Shown: piece after piece, positions 19,042 through 27,721 of the stretch
Layout: every line of letters begins with the position of its first letter
How positions within the stretch are numbered: position 1 is the first letter of the stretch
From: Lysobacterales bacterium
GTDB lineage: Bacteria; Pseudomonadota; Gammaproteobacteria; Xanthomonadales; SZUA-36
Reading direction: 5' to 3'
Assembly: GCA_013001885.1 (NCBI GenBank)
Contig: JABDLD010000090.1
Span: 1-64,000, forward strand
DNA length: 64,000 bases
Position numbers and translations under genes: made by a program
The notes under the pieces: generated by a model
Seen by the model: only the letters and a program-made list of their open reading frames with translations
The model's database searches: none
Told to the model about the DNA's origin: nothing

Positions 19042-19521
19042 ATGAAAAAAGTTCTCAATGTGCTTATTTTGTTGCTGCTTAGTATTCCCGTTTTGGCCGC
19101 AGCCGACTTTTCTTCGCTCGAAGAACAAATGACGGGCAAAGAGTATGCCGCTGCCGGCCTGGACAAGCTGTCGCCGTCGGAGCTCAGCGCCCTTAACGCC
19201 TGGATTCGGGACCATTCACTGGGCACTCTGAGTACCGTGGCCGCCGTAACAGACACCGCCGCCGCTGACGACGAAGAAAAAGATAAGGACAAAAAACGCA
19301 ACACCATCACCGGCACCCTGGTCGGAAAGTTCAGTGGATGGGACGGGCAGACAGTGTTCAAGCTGCAGGACGGGTCGATTTGGGTCCAGGCCGATAAAGA
19401 CAAGTTTCACATCAAGGAAGTGGAAAACCCGACCGTGGTCATTGAGCCGGGTATGTTCGGCTCATGGCACCTGAGTATCGAGGGCCATGACTCCGAATGC
19501 CGGGTGAAGAAAATTCAGTAA
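19042..19521 (+). CDS. Small exported protein of unknown function
   Basis: A 159-residue protein with a clear signal peptide (MKKVLNVLILLLLSIPVLAA, cleavage after about residue 20). A helical N-terminal part contains KLSPSELSALNAWIRDHS; an acidic then basic linker (DDEEKDKDKKR) leads to a C-terminal beta-rich domain (GKFSGWDGQTVFKLQDGSIW). The LSPSELSALNAWI pattern is one I associate with small periplasmic proteins of xanthomonads and relatives, without known function. AAAGG precedes the ATG. The gene follows the barrel gene across a terminator-like hairpin and converges on the zinc-ribbon gene. Confidence 0.75.
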   Translation: MKKVLNVLILLLLSIPVLAAADFSSLEEQMTGKEYAAAGLDKLSPSELSALNAWIRDHSLGTLSTVAAVTDTAAADDEEKDKDKKRNTITGTLVGKFSGWDGQTVFKLQDGSIWVQADKDKFHIKEVENPTVVIEPGMFGSWHLSIEGHDSECRVKKIQ

Positions 19522-19547
19522 GCCTCACGGCTTGATCACAACCGCGG

Positions 19548-19925
19548 TCACAGGTTTCTCCTGAGTTCGCTGCTGACCTTCATTTTTTGACGCATGGCTT
19601 TTTTCAGCTGACGGGCGTGGAACAGAAACCCCCTGACCACCAGATAGGCGAGGGCGGCCGCGCCCATGAGGATGAAAGGACCCATCGATGACGGCTCAGT
19701 AAATCCCCGCGAATCCCACCAGTACCAGCCGAACGCCCCGACAAAAACAGTTATGACGGTATAACTGATCATGTTCAGCCGATAAATCCGGTCGCGTAAC
19801 TTTCGGGCTCGGAATATTTCCAGATCGGATTCGGTCACTTCGCCCATCTGGAATCCGCAGTAATTACAAATCACCGCTCTGCTGGAAATATTCCGGTTGC
19901 ACTCAGGGCATGAAATGATACTCAC
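19548..19925 (-). CDS. Zinc-ribbon membrane protein
   Basis: A 125-residue protein with an N-terminal zinc ribbon, CPECN (Cys6, Cys9) and CNYCG (about Cys20, Cys23), then a charged helix and two transmembrane segments (about residues 53-70 and 80-100), ending in a basic tail. The architecture resembles zinc-ribbon proteins near signalling or secretion genes; no specific family function is known to me. It begins one base after the histidine kinase stop, so it is translationally linked to the two-component system and may be an accessory factor. That role is inferred from position only. Confidence 0.75.
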   Translation of the reverse strand: MSIISCPECNRNISSRAVICNYCGFQMGEVTESDLEIFRARKLRDRIYRLNMISYTVITVFVGAFGWYWWDSRGFTEPSSMGPFILMGAAALAYLVVRGFLFHARQLKKAMRQKMKVSSELRRNL

Positions 19926-19926
19926 G

Positions 19927-21204
19927 TCACTCTCCGAAAAACCTCAATTCTGCACGCAATCCGCCTACGTCGCGATTACTGAAATGAATCGACCAGCCGT
20001 AGAGCTCACACAGACGCTTGACGATTGCCAACCCGAGCCCAGCACCCTTTCCGGTAATGTTCTCGCCGCGATAGTGCCGATCGAATACCCGGCTCAGGTC
20101 CTGTTCCGGAATGCCCGGGCCGGTGTCCTCCACTCTCACACGGCCATTTCCGATCGTGATCACCACCTCCCCTTCCGGCGTGTAGCGCATCGCGTTACCG
20201 ATCAGGTTACCTACGGTCACCGCAACAACGGATTCCGGCGCGATGATACTGACCCGGTCTTCTTCCACCACGCGCAGCGTCAGCGGCTTGTTTCCGACCA
20301 GGGGCTCGTAAAGATGGACTACTTCATTGACGATCCGCCCAACGGGGTGCGACGAACTGTCCTTGTCGATACCCTGCTCTGCCCGCACAAGGTGCAATAA
20401 AGCCGTCGTAATGTCGGCTGATTGACGGGCTGCGCGGGCAATTCTGAGCAGGCGCGTGCGCACTTTCGGCTCCAGGTCGGGCTGCGCCAGGAGCAATTCA
20501 GTGGCGCCGGTGATTACGGTCAGAGGCGAGCGTAGCTCGTGACTGACATCGGCATTGAACTCGCGGTCGCGTTCCACCAGGTGATGAAGGCGGTCCGCGT
20601 AACTGTCCAGCGCCGCTGCCAGCTGCCCGACTTCGTCATCGGCAAAATGTTCCGACAAACGCTCCGGCTTGCTCTCCTCGGAGAGCGTATCGAGCCGGGC
20701 GGCAAGATCGGTCACAGGTTTCATGACCCGGCGCGACGACCAGGTGCCGAGCATGAATGAGAGCACCGAAAACAGGAGGACGACACCCACCAGAGCGATG
20801 ATCAGTTGCTTCTTGATTCTGCGGTTGTCGCTGACGTCGTAAATGAGAAACGCCCAGAGGTCGTCATCTTTTCTGATCGCTGCTTTGAAGACTCCGCCGG
20901 AAATATTGACCTCATGCACACCTGAGGGCAATTCCCTGACCTCGTCACTGACCGTGCGGTTGGGGTCGCCGGGACGGGTGATATAGCCCTGAATTCTGGT
21001 GTAGAACGGCTCGACAACCGAGGGATCCACACGCAACTGGTTAACGTAGTCGTTCAGTTCCTGCGCCAGTGTGGCCCCAATCAGCTGGTCTTCGAGGTAA
21101 TTCTGAAGCGCCAAAGTACTGATGGCGAACAAGGCGCTCAGCAGGGTGCCGAGCAACAGGAAAGACAGGACTATTCGACTTCTTAGCCTACGACGATACT
21201 GCAT
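19927..21204 (-). CDS. Two-component sensor histidine kinase
   Basis: A 425-residue membrane kinase. A first transmembrane helix (about 10-33) and a second (about 135-155) flank a periplasmic sensor of about 100 residues; a HAMP segment follows, then the H box FNADVSHELRSPLTVI, the N box VGNLIGNAMRYTPEG, and ATP-binding DTGPGIPE and GAGLGLAIVK. The stimulus is unknown. It overlaps the response-regulator gene upstream by 17 bases and is followed within one base by the zinc-ribbon gene. The whole run starts at pilT, which hints at a link to surface or motility functions. Confidence 0.93.
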   Translation of the reverse strand: MQYRRRLRSRIVLSFLLLGTLLSALFAISTLALQNYLEDQLIGATLAQELNDYVNQLRVDPSVVEPFYTRIQGYITRPGDPNRTVSDEVRELPSGVHEVNISGGVFKAAIRKDDDLWAFLIYDVSDNRRIKKQLIIALVGVVLLFSVLSFMLGTWSSRRVMKPVTDLAARLDTLSEESKPERLSEHFADDEVGQLAAALDSYADRLHHLVERDREFNADVSHELRSPLTVITGATELLLAQPDLEPKVRTRLLRIARAARQSADITTALLHLVRAEQGIDKDSSSHPVGRIVNEVVHLYEPLVGNKPLTLRVVEEDRVSIIAPESVVAVTVGNLIGNAMRYTPEGEVVITIGNGRVRVEDTGPGIPEQDLSRVFDRHYRGENITGKGAGLGLAIVKRLCELYGWSIHFSNRDVGGLRAELRFFGE

Positions 21205-21874
21205 CCGGCTCCACCAGGCGGTAACCGATTCCGTGGCGGGTTTGAATCATGTTGGTTTCGAATGGCTTGTCGATCGCACTTCGGAGTGAGTGGATGTGCA
21301 CCCGCAGACTGTCACTGTCCGGCATTTCTTCGCCCCAGACCTCCATTTCGAGCTCTGCCCTGGAGACTACGTTGGGAGAGGCTTCCATCAGGCAGTGCAG
21401 GAGTTTCAAACCGATTGGATTGAGGTAAATCTCCTGGTCGCCGCGGCTGACGTTCAGCGTATCAAGATTGTAGACAAGATCGCCCACTTTCAATTCCCTG
21501 CGATTTTTACGGCGCCCCCGTCCTGCAAGCACTTTGAGCCGTGCTTCAACTTCCTGCAGCTCAAAAGGCTTGACCAGGTAGTCGTCTGCTCCGGTTTCGA
21601 ACCCGGCCAGCTTATCCTCCAGGCGGTCACGGGCAGTCAGCATGAGCACCGGCGTTTCCTTGCCGGCTTCGGCCCGCAGTTTTCGGCAAACGTCCAGTCC
21701 GTCCATGCCCGGCAAAGCCAGGTCGAGCACGATGGCATCGAATTCGTTGACAACAGCGAGGTGCAGGCCGGTAATGCCGTCGCCGGCAAAATCGACCGTG
21801 TGGCCGTGATCCTCCAGATAGTCGCCCAGGTTCGCGGCGATATCCGGATTATCTTCAATAATCAATACACGCAT
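21188..21874 (-). CDS. OmpR-family response regulator
   Basis: A 228-residue regulator: receiver domain with acidic IIEDN near the N-terminus, phosphoacceptor Asp in IVLDLALPGMDG, Thr in MLTARD and Lys in LVKPFE, then a winged-helix DNA-binding domain (about 125-222, with RAELEMEVWGEE and LRVHIHSLRSAID). It is the cognate partner of the overlapping kinase. The start lies 3 bases after the pilU stop, so it probably shares the pilT-pilU transcript. Targets cannot be read here; no direct-repeat operator was recognised nearby. Confidence 0.94.
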   Translation of the reverse strand: MRVLIIEDNPDIAANLGDYLEDHGHTVDFAGDGITGLHLAVVNEFDAIVLDLALPGMDGLDVCRKLRAEAGKETPVLMLTARDRLEDKLAGFETGADDYLVKPFELQEVEARLKVLAGRGRRKNRRELKVGDLVYNLDTLNVSRGDQEIYLNPIGLKLLHCLMEASPNVVSRAELEMEVWGEEMPDSDSLRVHIHSLRSAIDKPFETNMIQTRHGIGYRLVEPDAVSS

Positions 21875-21877
21875 TTA

Positions 21878-23005
21878 TCAGAATCTGTCGCCCAGCACCT
21901 CGACGCCTTCCAGTCCCTTGGCCAGTGTCTCGGCATCACCGCCCTCATCCAGCTTGATCATCAGCCGGACCTCGTTCGCCGAATCGGCGTAACGCAAGGA
22001 GTCATCGTAGGAAATTTTGCCTTCCTTGTACATATTGAACATGCACTGGTCGAAAGTGATCATGCCGTGATGACCCGAATCTCTCATGACCAGCTTGAGC
22101 TCGTCGATTTCGCCTTTGCGAATGAGGTCCTTGATCAGCGGCGTCGCCAGCAGCACTTCGAACGCTGCCCACCGGCGGGAGCCGTCTACGGAGGGGATCA
22201 ACTGCTGGGCGATCGTCGCTTTCAGGTTGAACGACAGGTCGAGCAGAATCTGTTCGCGCTGTTCTTCCGGGAAAAAGTGCAGAATTCGGTCCATGGCCTG
22301 GTTGGCGTTGTTTGCGTGCAGTGTCGCGAGCACCAGGTGACCAGTTTCAGAAAACGTGATGGCATGTTCCATCGTTTCGCGGGTACGCACCTCGCCGATC
22401 AGGATCACATCAGGCGCCTGCCGGAGTGTGTTTCTCAGCGCCACCTCGAATGATTCGGTATCGATACCGACCTCGCGCTGGGTCACCAGGCTCTTGCCGT
22501 GTTGATGAACGTATTCGATCGGGTCTTCGATCGTGATGATATGCCCAGTCATTCGCTGGTTGCGATAACCCACCATGGCGGCCATCGACGTCGACTTACC
22601 GGTACCGGTTGCACCGACAAACAGCACGATTCCGCGTTTTTCGAGCGCCAGCTCGGACATCGCGTCCGGACATCCCAACTCCTCGAAATTTGGAATCCGG
22701 GTTTCGATTCGGCGGCAGACCATTCCGGTCATGCCCTGCTGCACGAATGCACTGACCCTATAGCGGACGTCCGGCCCGAGTGAATAGGCAAACTGCAATT
22801 CCTGGGTGTTGCGGAATTCCTCTTTTTGCCGCTCCTGCATCAGGCTGAGTACGATTTCGCGACATTTTTCGGGGGTGAGCAAATCGGTTGAAATAGGCTT
22901 GATCTTGCCATGGACCTTGATGCAGGGAGGCGCGTCCACCGTCACGAAAAGATCCGAACCGACTTCGTCATGCAGCTGTTTCAGCCAGCCATCAATGAGT
23001 TTCAT
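21878..23005 (-). CDS. pilU: Type IV pilus retraction ATPase PilU
   Basis: A 375-residue hexameric ATPase of the PilT/PilU group that assists retraction of type IV pili at the inner membrane. Walker A is GATGTGKSTSMAAM (about residue 130), followed by the Asp-box EDPIEYVH, Walker B DVILIGEVRTRETM and the His-box TGHLVLATLHANNA. The C-terminus is longer and more divergent than PilT, as usual for PilU. GGAGGGAG precedes the ATG. It lies 15 bases after pilT and 3 bases before a response regulator gene. Confidence 0.94.
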   Translation of the reverse strand: MKLIDGWLKQLHDEVGSDLFVTVDAPPCIKVHGKIKPISTDLLTPEKCREIVLSLMQERQKEEFRNTQELQFAYSLGPDVRYRVSAFVQQGMTGMVCRRIETRIPNFEELGCPDAMSELALEKRGIVLFVGATGTGKSTSMAAMVGYRNQRMTGHIITIEDPIEYVHQHGKSLVTQREVGIDTESFEVALRNTLRQAPDVILIGEVRTRETMEHAITFSETGHLVLATLHANNANQAMDRILHFFPEEQREQILLDLSFNLKATIAQQLIPSVDGSRRWAAFEVLLATPLIKDLIRKGEIDELKLVMRDSGHHGMITFDQCMFNMYKEGKISYDDSLRYADSANEVRLMIKLDEGGDAETLAKGLEGVEVLGDRF

Positions 23006-23020
23006 TTTCTCCCTCCCTTC

Positions 23021-24058
23021 CTACTGGAACATCTTCTTGTCGACGGCCCTTCTGGCAGCCTCGATCCGGTTGATGATGCCTCTCGTCACCAGCGCTTCGA
23101 GCGCCTGGTCCAGAGTCTGCATCCCCACGTTCTGCCCGGTCTGAATCGCCGAATACATCTGGGCGACTTTGTCTTCCCTGATCAGATTTCGAATGGCCGG
23201 AGTGGCAATCATGATTTCCCAAGCGGCCACTCGACCACCGCCGACTCGCTTCAACAGGGTTTGGGTGATGACCGCGCGCAGGGATTCTGACAGCATTGAG
23301 CGTACCATCGACTTCTCGCCGGCCGGGAAAACATCGATGATGCGGTCTACCGTTTTCGGAGCTGAGCTGGTGTGCAGCGTTGAGAAAACCAGGTGGCCGG
23401 TTTCCGCAGCGGTCAGCGCCAGCCTGATGGTTTCCACATCACGCATTTCACCCACCAGGATGATATCCGGATCCTCACGCAAGGCGGCTCGCAGTGCCTG
23501 GTTGAAACCATGGGTATCGCGGTGAATTTCACGTTGGTTGATGACGCATTTTTTGCTTCGGTGAACGAATTCGATTGGATCCTCGATCGTAAGAACATGT
23601 CCCTCGACATGGTTATTGAGATGATCGATCATCGCCGCAAGCGTGGTCGACTTACCGGAACCCGTCGGGCCGGTCATCAGGATCAGGCCTCGCGGCGCAT
23701 CGATGATGTCCCGAAAAATGGGCGGTGATCCGATATCCTCCAGGGTCCAGACTGAATCGGGAATGGTTCGGAATGCCCCGCCCACTCCTCGGTCATGGTG
23801 AAAACAGTTGACCCTAAAGCGCGCCAACCCCTGCACGGCGTAGGAATAGTCCACTTCCAGATTAGCCTCGAAGTCACGCCGGTGTGCGTCGCTCATCGTG
23901 CTGTAAATCAGTTCCTGAAGCTGAGCCGTATCCAGCGCAGGCAGGGTCAAGCGGCGAATATCTCCGTCCACACGAATCATCGGCGGAAGCCCTGATGACA
24001 AGTGCAAATCGGAAGCGTTGTTCTTCACCGAAAAAGCAAGCAGCTCAGCAATATCCAT
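23021..24058 (-). CDS. pilT: Type IV pilus retraction ATPase PilT
   Basis: A 345-residue retraction motor for type IV pili. Features are Walker A GPTGSGKSTTLAAM (residues 130-143), EDPIEFVH, Walker B DIILVGEMRDVETIRLALTA, the His-box TGHLVFSTLHTSSA, and the PilT-specific AIRNLIRE motif near residue 280. Length equals the Pseudomonas protein. AGGAG lies before the ATG. It is divergent from yggS across 125 bases, the arrangement common in gammaproteobacteria, and it heads the minus-strand run pilT-pilU-regulator-kinase-zinc ribbon. Pilus assembly genes themselves are not in the window. Confidence 0.96.
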   Translation of the reverse strand: MDIAELLAFSVKNNASDLHLSSGLPPMIRVDGDIRRLTLPALDTAQLQELIYSTMSDAHRRDFEANLEVDYSYAVQGLARFRVNCFHHDRGVGGAFRTIPDSVWTLEDIGSPPIFRDIIDAPRGLILMTGPTGSGKSTTLAAMIDHLNNHVEGHVLTIEDPIEFVHRSKKCVINQREIHRDTHGFNQALRAALREDPDIILVGEMRDVETIRLALTAAETGHLVFSTLHTSSAPKTVDRIIDVFPAGEKSMVRSMLSESLRAVITQTLLKRVGGGRVAAWEIMIATPAIRNLIREDKVAQMYSAIQTGQNVGMQTLDQALEALVTRGIINRIEAARRAVDKKMFQ

Positions 24059-24183
24059 ATTGTCTCCTTGTAACTATCCGGTCGCGTTACAATACACCAG
24101 CATTAACACGAGGATGCATGTTTCCAGTCCATGTCTCATACACACCAGATACAACCATAGATCAAGCCCTGTCTTCCTGCAAG

Positions 24184-24882
24184 ATGAATAACTTAAAAGA
24201 TAATCTTCATAAGATTCGTGCACGAATCTCATCGGCCTGCAAAAAAGCCGGCAGAGATCCCCAGGAAATATACGTACTGGCCGTCAGCAAGAGGCACCCG
24301 GCGCGCACCATACAGGCGCTTAGTCAGCTGGGACAGTCGTCCTTTGGCGAAAATTACGTGCAGGAGGCCCTGGCCAAGATCAAGCTGCTTGAGCCGCTGA
24401 ACCTCGAATGGCATTTCATCGGCCCACTGCAGTCAAACAAGACCCGCCAGGTCGCTCAGCACTTTCAATGGGTTCAGAGCGTTGACCGCCTGAAAACCTT
24501 GCGACGGCTTTCAGATCAGCGCCCGGATGACCTTGAGCGTCTCAATGTCTGTATCCAGGTCAACATCGATCGCGAACCTCAAAAAGGCGGCGTCATGCCC
24601 GAACAGGCCCGGAAACTGGCCGAAGCCGCGCTAAATTTGCCGCGAACCCGGCTACGCGGTCTGATGGCCATTCCCAGAGCTGGGTCGGATCTTCACGATC
24701 CGGCTGACAGCTATCAGCGCATGAACGTCCTGTTTCGCTCTTTGCGTGCAGATGGAATCGAAATGGACACTTTGTCGATGGGGATGTCGGCTGATCTGGA
24801 AGCGGCCATAATGCATGGCAGCACCATGGTCAGAATCGGCACAGATCTGCTCGGCGAGCGGCCGCGTAACGACAAAAACTGA
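24184..24882 (+). CDS. yggS: YggS-family pyridoxal-phosphate homeostasis protein
   Basis: A 232-residue single-domain PLP-binding barrel protein of the YggS/PROSC family, which buffers pyridoxal 5'-phosphate. The PLP lysine lies in YVLAVSKRHPA; GENYVQEA, EWHFIGPLQSNK and SMGMSADLEAAI are family hallmarks. The start was put at the ATG at 24184 (MNNLKDNL); the reading frame stays open far upstream into the pilT promoter, but that extension has no family similarity. It is the first of four co-oriented genes with proC, yggT and a DUF4426 gene. Confidence 0.94.
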   Translation: MNNLKDNLHKIRARISSACKKAGRDPQEIYVLAVSKRHPARTIQALSQLGQSSFGENYVQEALAKIKLLEPLNLEWHFIGPLQSNKTRQVAQHFQWVQSVDRLKTLRRLSDQRPDDLERLNVCIQVNIDREPQKGGVMPEQARKLAEAALNLPRTRLRGLMAIPRAGSDLHDPADSYQRMNVLFRSLRADGIEMDTLSMGMSADLEAAIMHGSTMVRIGTDLLGERPRNDKN

Positions 24883-24903
24883 ATCGAGAGGTATCCGAAC
24901 CAA

Positions 24904-25707
24904 ATGTTAATTACCTTTATTGGCGGAGGAAACATGGCGACCGCCCTCATCAGCGGGCTGGCCAACCCGCCTCGGGCGCACTTGAAAATTCGGGTTTGCG
25001 ATCCGAGTGCAGGAGCCAGAGCCCACCTGGAAAACACGTTCGGCATCAAGACCTTCTCCCATGCCGCTGCCGCCGTTGAGGGGGCAGATATCATCGTTCT
25101 GGCCATCAAGCCGCAAAACATGCCGGCGGTGCTGGAGGAGATCAAAGGCAGAGTCCAGCCTCAACAATTGGTCTTATCGATCGCTGCGGGGATTACGATT
25201 GCCAGCATCAGCAACGAATTGGGCGCCGGCCCTTCCGTGATCCGCTCCATGCCCAACACGCCGGCGTTGATCGGGCATGGCATCACAGGAGTGGTCGCGG
25301 GTCCGGACTGCACCGGAAATCAATGTGAACAGGCGGAAGAAGTCCTGTCGGCGGCGGGCGAAGTCGTGTGGCTGGATGATGAATCGCTGATGGATGCCGT
25401 AACGGCTATCTCAGGCACCGGGCCCGCTTATTTTTTCCTGTTGGCCGAAGCCCTTGCCGCCGCGGCACGGGAGCTGGGATTGAATTCCGAAACGGCCGAC
25501 CGGCTGGCCTCGATGACCTGTTTCGGCGCCGGCGCCATGCTGGCCAGCAGTCCGGGCGAAGCTGAAGAACTTCGGCGGCGCGTCACCTCACCCGGCGGAA
25601 CGACACAGGCTGCGATGGTGATCATGGAGAATGGCCGTTTCAGTGAACTGGTGATCCGGGCTGCGAAAGCGGCCCGTGACCGCAGCAGGGAGTTGGCACT
25701 GCAATGA
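24904..25707 (+). CDS. proC: Pyrroline-5-carboxylate reductase
   Basis: A 267-residue enzyme catalysing the last step of proline synthesis with NAD(P)H. The N-terminal Rossmann motif FIGGGNMATALISGL and the C-terminal AVTAISGTGPAYFFL and SPGGTTQAA segments are diagnostic. Length is typical. GAGAGG lies upstream of the ATG. It follows yggS by 21 bases and overlaps yggT by 4 bases, so the genes form one operon. Confidence 0.96.
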   Translation: MLITFIGGGNMATALISGLANPPRAHLKIRVCDPSAGARAHLENTFGIKTFSHAAAAVEGADIIVLAIKPQNMPAVLEEIKGRVQPQQLVLSIAAGITIASISNELGAGPSVIRSMPNTPALIGHGITGVVAGPDCTGNQCEQAEEVLSAAGEVVWLDDESLMDAVTAISGTGPAYFFLLAEALAAAARELGLNSETADRLASMTCFGAGAMLASSPGEAEELRRRVTSPGGTTQAAMVIMENGRFSELVIRAAKAARDRSRELALQ

Positions 25708-26240
25708 ACGGTTCGAACGCATTTTCATACCTTATCGGCACGCTGCTCGATCTCTATATCGCGGCGGTTCTGTTCCGGTTGTTACTGCAGTGGGTTCGCG
25801 CCGACTTTTACAACCCGGTCTGTCAGTTCCTGGTGAAAGTCACCAATCCGGCCATTGTGCCCTTGCGGCGCGTGATACCCTCCATCAAAAAGCTGGATAC
25901 GGCATCCGTGGTTCTTATCCTGGCGCTTGAATTTTTCAGTGTCTGGATCGCAAGCCGAATCGGGTCTTCGCCGTTGGGGCTAGAACAAATCGTTATTTTC
26001 AGCATCAAGAAGCTGTTTGCCACTTTGCTGATGACCTACTTTTTCCTGATCATCGCCGCCGTGATCATCAGTTGGGTCGGCGCACGCATGCGCCACCCCG
26101 TCATACCGCTGGTTTACCAACTGACGGAACCGGTCCTGGCGCCGTTCAGGAAGATCATTCCGCCGATTGCCGGGATTGACCTGACACCGCTGTTTGCGTT
26201 GATCACCATACGTTTTCTGCTTCTTCTGATAGGATGGTGA
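25704..26240 (+). CDS. yggT: YggT family membrane protein
   Basis: A 178-residue integral membrane protein made of two related halves, each with a hydrophobic pair of helices and the family-type motif around FYNPVCQFLVKVTNPAIVPL and HPVIPLVYQLTEPVLAPF. E. coli YggT has the same duplicated plan; the family is linked to osmotic tolerance and to organelle or cell shape factors in other lineages, but its reaction is not known. The start codon overlaps the proC stop by 4 bases, showing translational coupling. Confidence 0.92.
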   Translation: MNGSNAFSYLIGTLLDLYIAAVLFRLLLQWVRADFYNPVCQFLVKVTNPAIVPLRRVIPSIKKLDTASVVLILALEFFSVWIASRIGSSPLGLEQIVIFSIKKLFATLLMTYFFLIIAAVIISWVGARMRHPVIPLVYQLTEPVLAPFRKIIPPIAGIDLTPLFALITIRFLLLLIGW

Positions 26241-26274
26241 AACCTTTTTTCCAGGAAATTAAGGGATCGGACCT

Positions 26275-26721
26275 ATGAAAAAGCTGTCAGCCGCACTGCT
26301 ATTGCTTATAGCCGTTTGCTTTTCTTCCGCCTGCCAAGCGCAACAGTCACAGGACTTTGGGGAGTATGTCGTTCACTACAATGCGATTAACACCAACCTC
26401 ATTCCGCCCCAGGTGGCGCAGGGTTACGGCATTCAACGGTCATCCAGCCGGGCTCTGTTGAACGTGACCGTACTGAAAAAAGTCATGGATACCCCAGGTA
26501 CGCCGGTTTCGGCCGAGATCTCGGCCAACGGCACCAACCTGACCGGTCAAAACCGCGAACTAGATCTGCGCAAGGTAGAGGATTCCGGGGGCGCCATTTA
26601 CTACCTGGGCGTGTTCCCTGTGCATAATCTCGAGACGTACCGTTTCAATATTGAAGTGGCGATTGAGGGCGAACCGGAACCGCTGGTTGTCAAGTTCACA
26701 CAACAGTTCTACACCGAATAG
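26275..26721 (+). CDS. DUF4426 exported protein
   Basis: A 148-residue protein with a signal peptide ending SSACQAQQ; a Cys at about residue 20 leaves open lipid attachment. The mature sequence (EYVVHYNAINTNLIPPQVAQ, then RALLNVTVLKK, and a terminal VVKFTQQFYTE) matches the DUF4426 proteins found beside yggT in Pseudomonas and marine gammaproteobacteria. It would adopt a beta-sandwich in the periplasm; function is unknown. AAGGGA precedes the start. It ends 2 bases before the convergent yjbQ gene. Confidence 0.85.
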   Translation: MKKLSAALLLLIAVCFSSACQAQQSQDFGEYVVHYNAINTNLIPPQVAQGYGIQRSSSRALLNVTVLKKVMDTPGTPVSAEISANGTNLTGQNRELDLRKVEDSGGAIYYLGVFPVHNLETYRFNIEVAIEGEPEPLVVKFTQQFYTE

Positions 26722-26723
26722 CG

Positions 26724-27157
26724 TCAGGCGATGATCGTGACGTCCATGCGCCGGCGGTGCGGCCGTGTGCGGTGCTCCCAAAGGTAAACACCCTGCCAGG
26801 TTCCCAGGGCCAGCTGGCCATCGCGGATGGGCAAGGTCAGTTCAGAGCTCGTCAATGCAGACCGGATGTGGGCGGGCATGTCATCCGGGCCTTCCATGCG
26901 GTGTAACCAAGCGGGATCGCCGTCGGGAGCCAGGCGGCTGATGAAATGCTCCAGGTCACGGCGGACGTCCGGATCAGCGTTCTCGGTGATCAGCAGTGAA
27001 GCGCTGGTGTGGCGAAGGAATACATGACATAAACCGGTTTGCGCCTTGCTTTGAAGCACAACGGACTGCAATTCTCCGCTGACATCCACAAATCCGCGGC
27101 CCGGCGTCGAGATTTTGATTTCGAAGATCAGGGATTCAATCTCAATCTGGACCAGGA
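26724..27157 (-). CDS. yjbQ: YjbQ family protein, start codon unresolved
   Basis: The family region (about 137-144 residues) begins around IEIESLIFEIKIS and holds HTSASLLITENADPDVRRDLE, MPAHIRSALTSSELTLPI and GTWQGVYLWEHR, matching YjbQ, whose members have thiamine-phosphate synthase activity in vitro. The frame contains no ATG, GTG or TTG where the protein should begin; only CTG, ATT or ATC codons occur there, and the next GTG would remove the first strand. The end given as start, 27157, is approximate and lies inside the last codons of pdxH, so translation may depend on coupling to pdxH. The frame is open much further upstream, but that is the shadow of pdxH. Confidence 0.8.
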
Positions 27158-27721
27158 GCCGTTTTCGAGCGTATACAGAAAGCGATCGTGCAGGCGAAAT
27201 TCCCTCTGGGTCCAGAACTCTACGGTTTCCGGACTCAACACGAATCCGGTCCAGAATGGCGGACGCGGCACCTCCGCCCCCTCGTACTGCTGTTCCAGTT
27301 CCTCCACTCTCCTCATCAGCGTCTCGCGACTGTCCAGCGGCTCGGATTGGCGTGAAGCCCAGGCCCCAATCTGGCTGCCGCGGTCCCGGGTTGCGAAATA
27401 GGCGTCTGCCGCCTCTTCGCTCACACGGCGAACCGGACCTGCCAATTGCACCTGGACTCCGCTGGCCTTCCACAGAAAAGTGGCAGAAGCCCTCGGACAG
27501 GCGGTGAGCTGCTGACCTTTGCAGCTGTTGATGTTGGTAAAGAAAACAAAGCCATCTTCATCCAGCGCCTTCAGAAGTACCGTCCTGGAACTGACGTTGC
27601 CGCTGCCATCACTGGTTGCAAGAACCATCGCGGTCGGCTCCGGCTCGCCCGAAACCCGCGCTTTTTTGAACGCCTTATTGAATTCGTCAATGATCTCGCC
27701 CGAAAGACTCATCGATGTCAT
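27128..27721 (-). CDS. pdxH: Pyridoxine 5'-phosphate oxidase
   Basis: A 197-residue FMN enzyme that oxidises pyridoxine or pyridoxamine phosphate to PLP. Recognisable are EPTAMVLATSD, NVSSRTVLLKALDEDGFVFFTN, SRQSEPLDSRE and the C-terminal PPFWTGFVLSPETVEFWTQ followed by RLHDRFLY. It is shorter at the N-terminus than E. coli PdxH (218 residues), which removes only the flexible arm. It overlaps xrtH by 4 bases at its start and yjbQ at its end. YggS, another PLP protein, lies in the neighbouring operon. Confidence 0.95.
   Translation of the reverse strand: MTSMSLSGEIIDEFNKAFKKARVSGEPEPTAMVLATSDGSGNVSSRTVLLKALDEDGFVFFTNINSCKGQQLTACPRASATFLWKASGVQVQLAGPVRRVSEEAADAYFATRDRGSQIGAWASRQSEPLDSRETLMRRVEELEQQYEGAEVPRPPFWTGFVLSPETVEFWTQREFRLHDRFLYTLENGSWSRLRLNP

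Noticed and set aside
21290-22453. Open frame of 387 codons opposite the response regulator and pilU
   Set aside because: Crosses two conserved genes on the other strand; low-complexity His/Gln/Val composition.
23884-24183. Upstream extension of yggS by 100 codons
   Set aside because: It enters the pilT coding region on the opposite strand and has no similarity to YggS.
27158-27473. Upstream extension of yjbQ by about 105 codons
   Set aside because: This is the shadow of pdxH in another frame: low complexity, Gly/Arg-rich.
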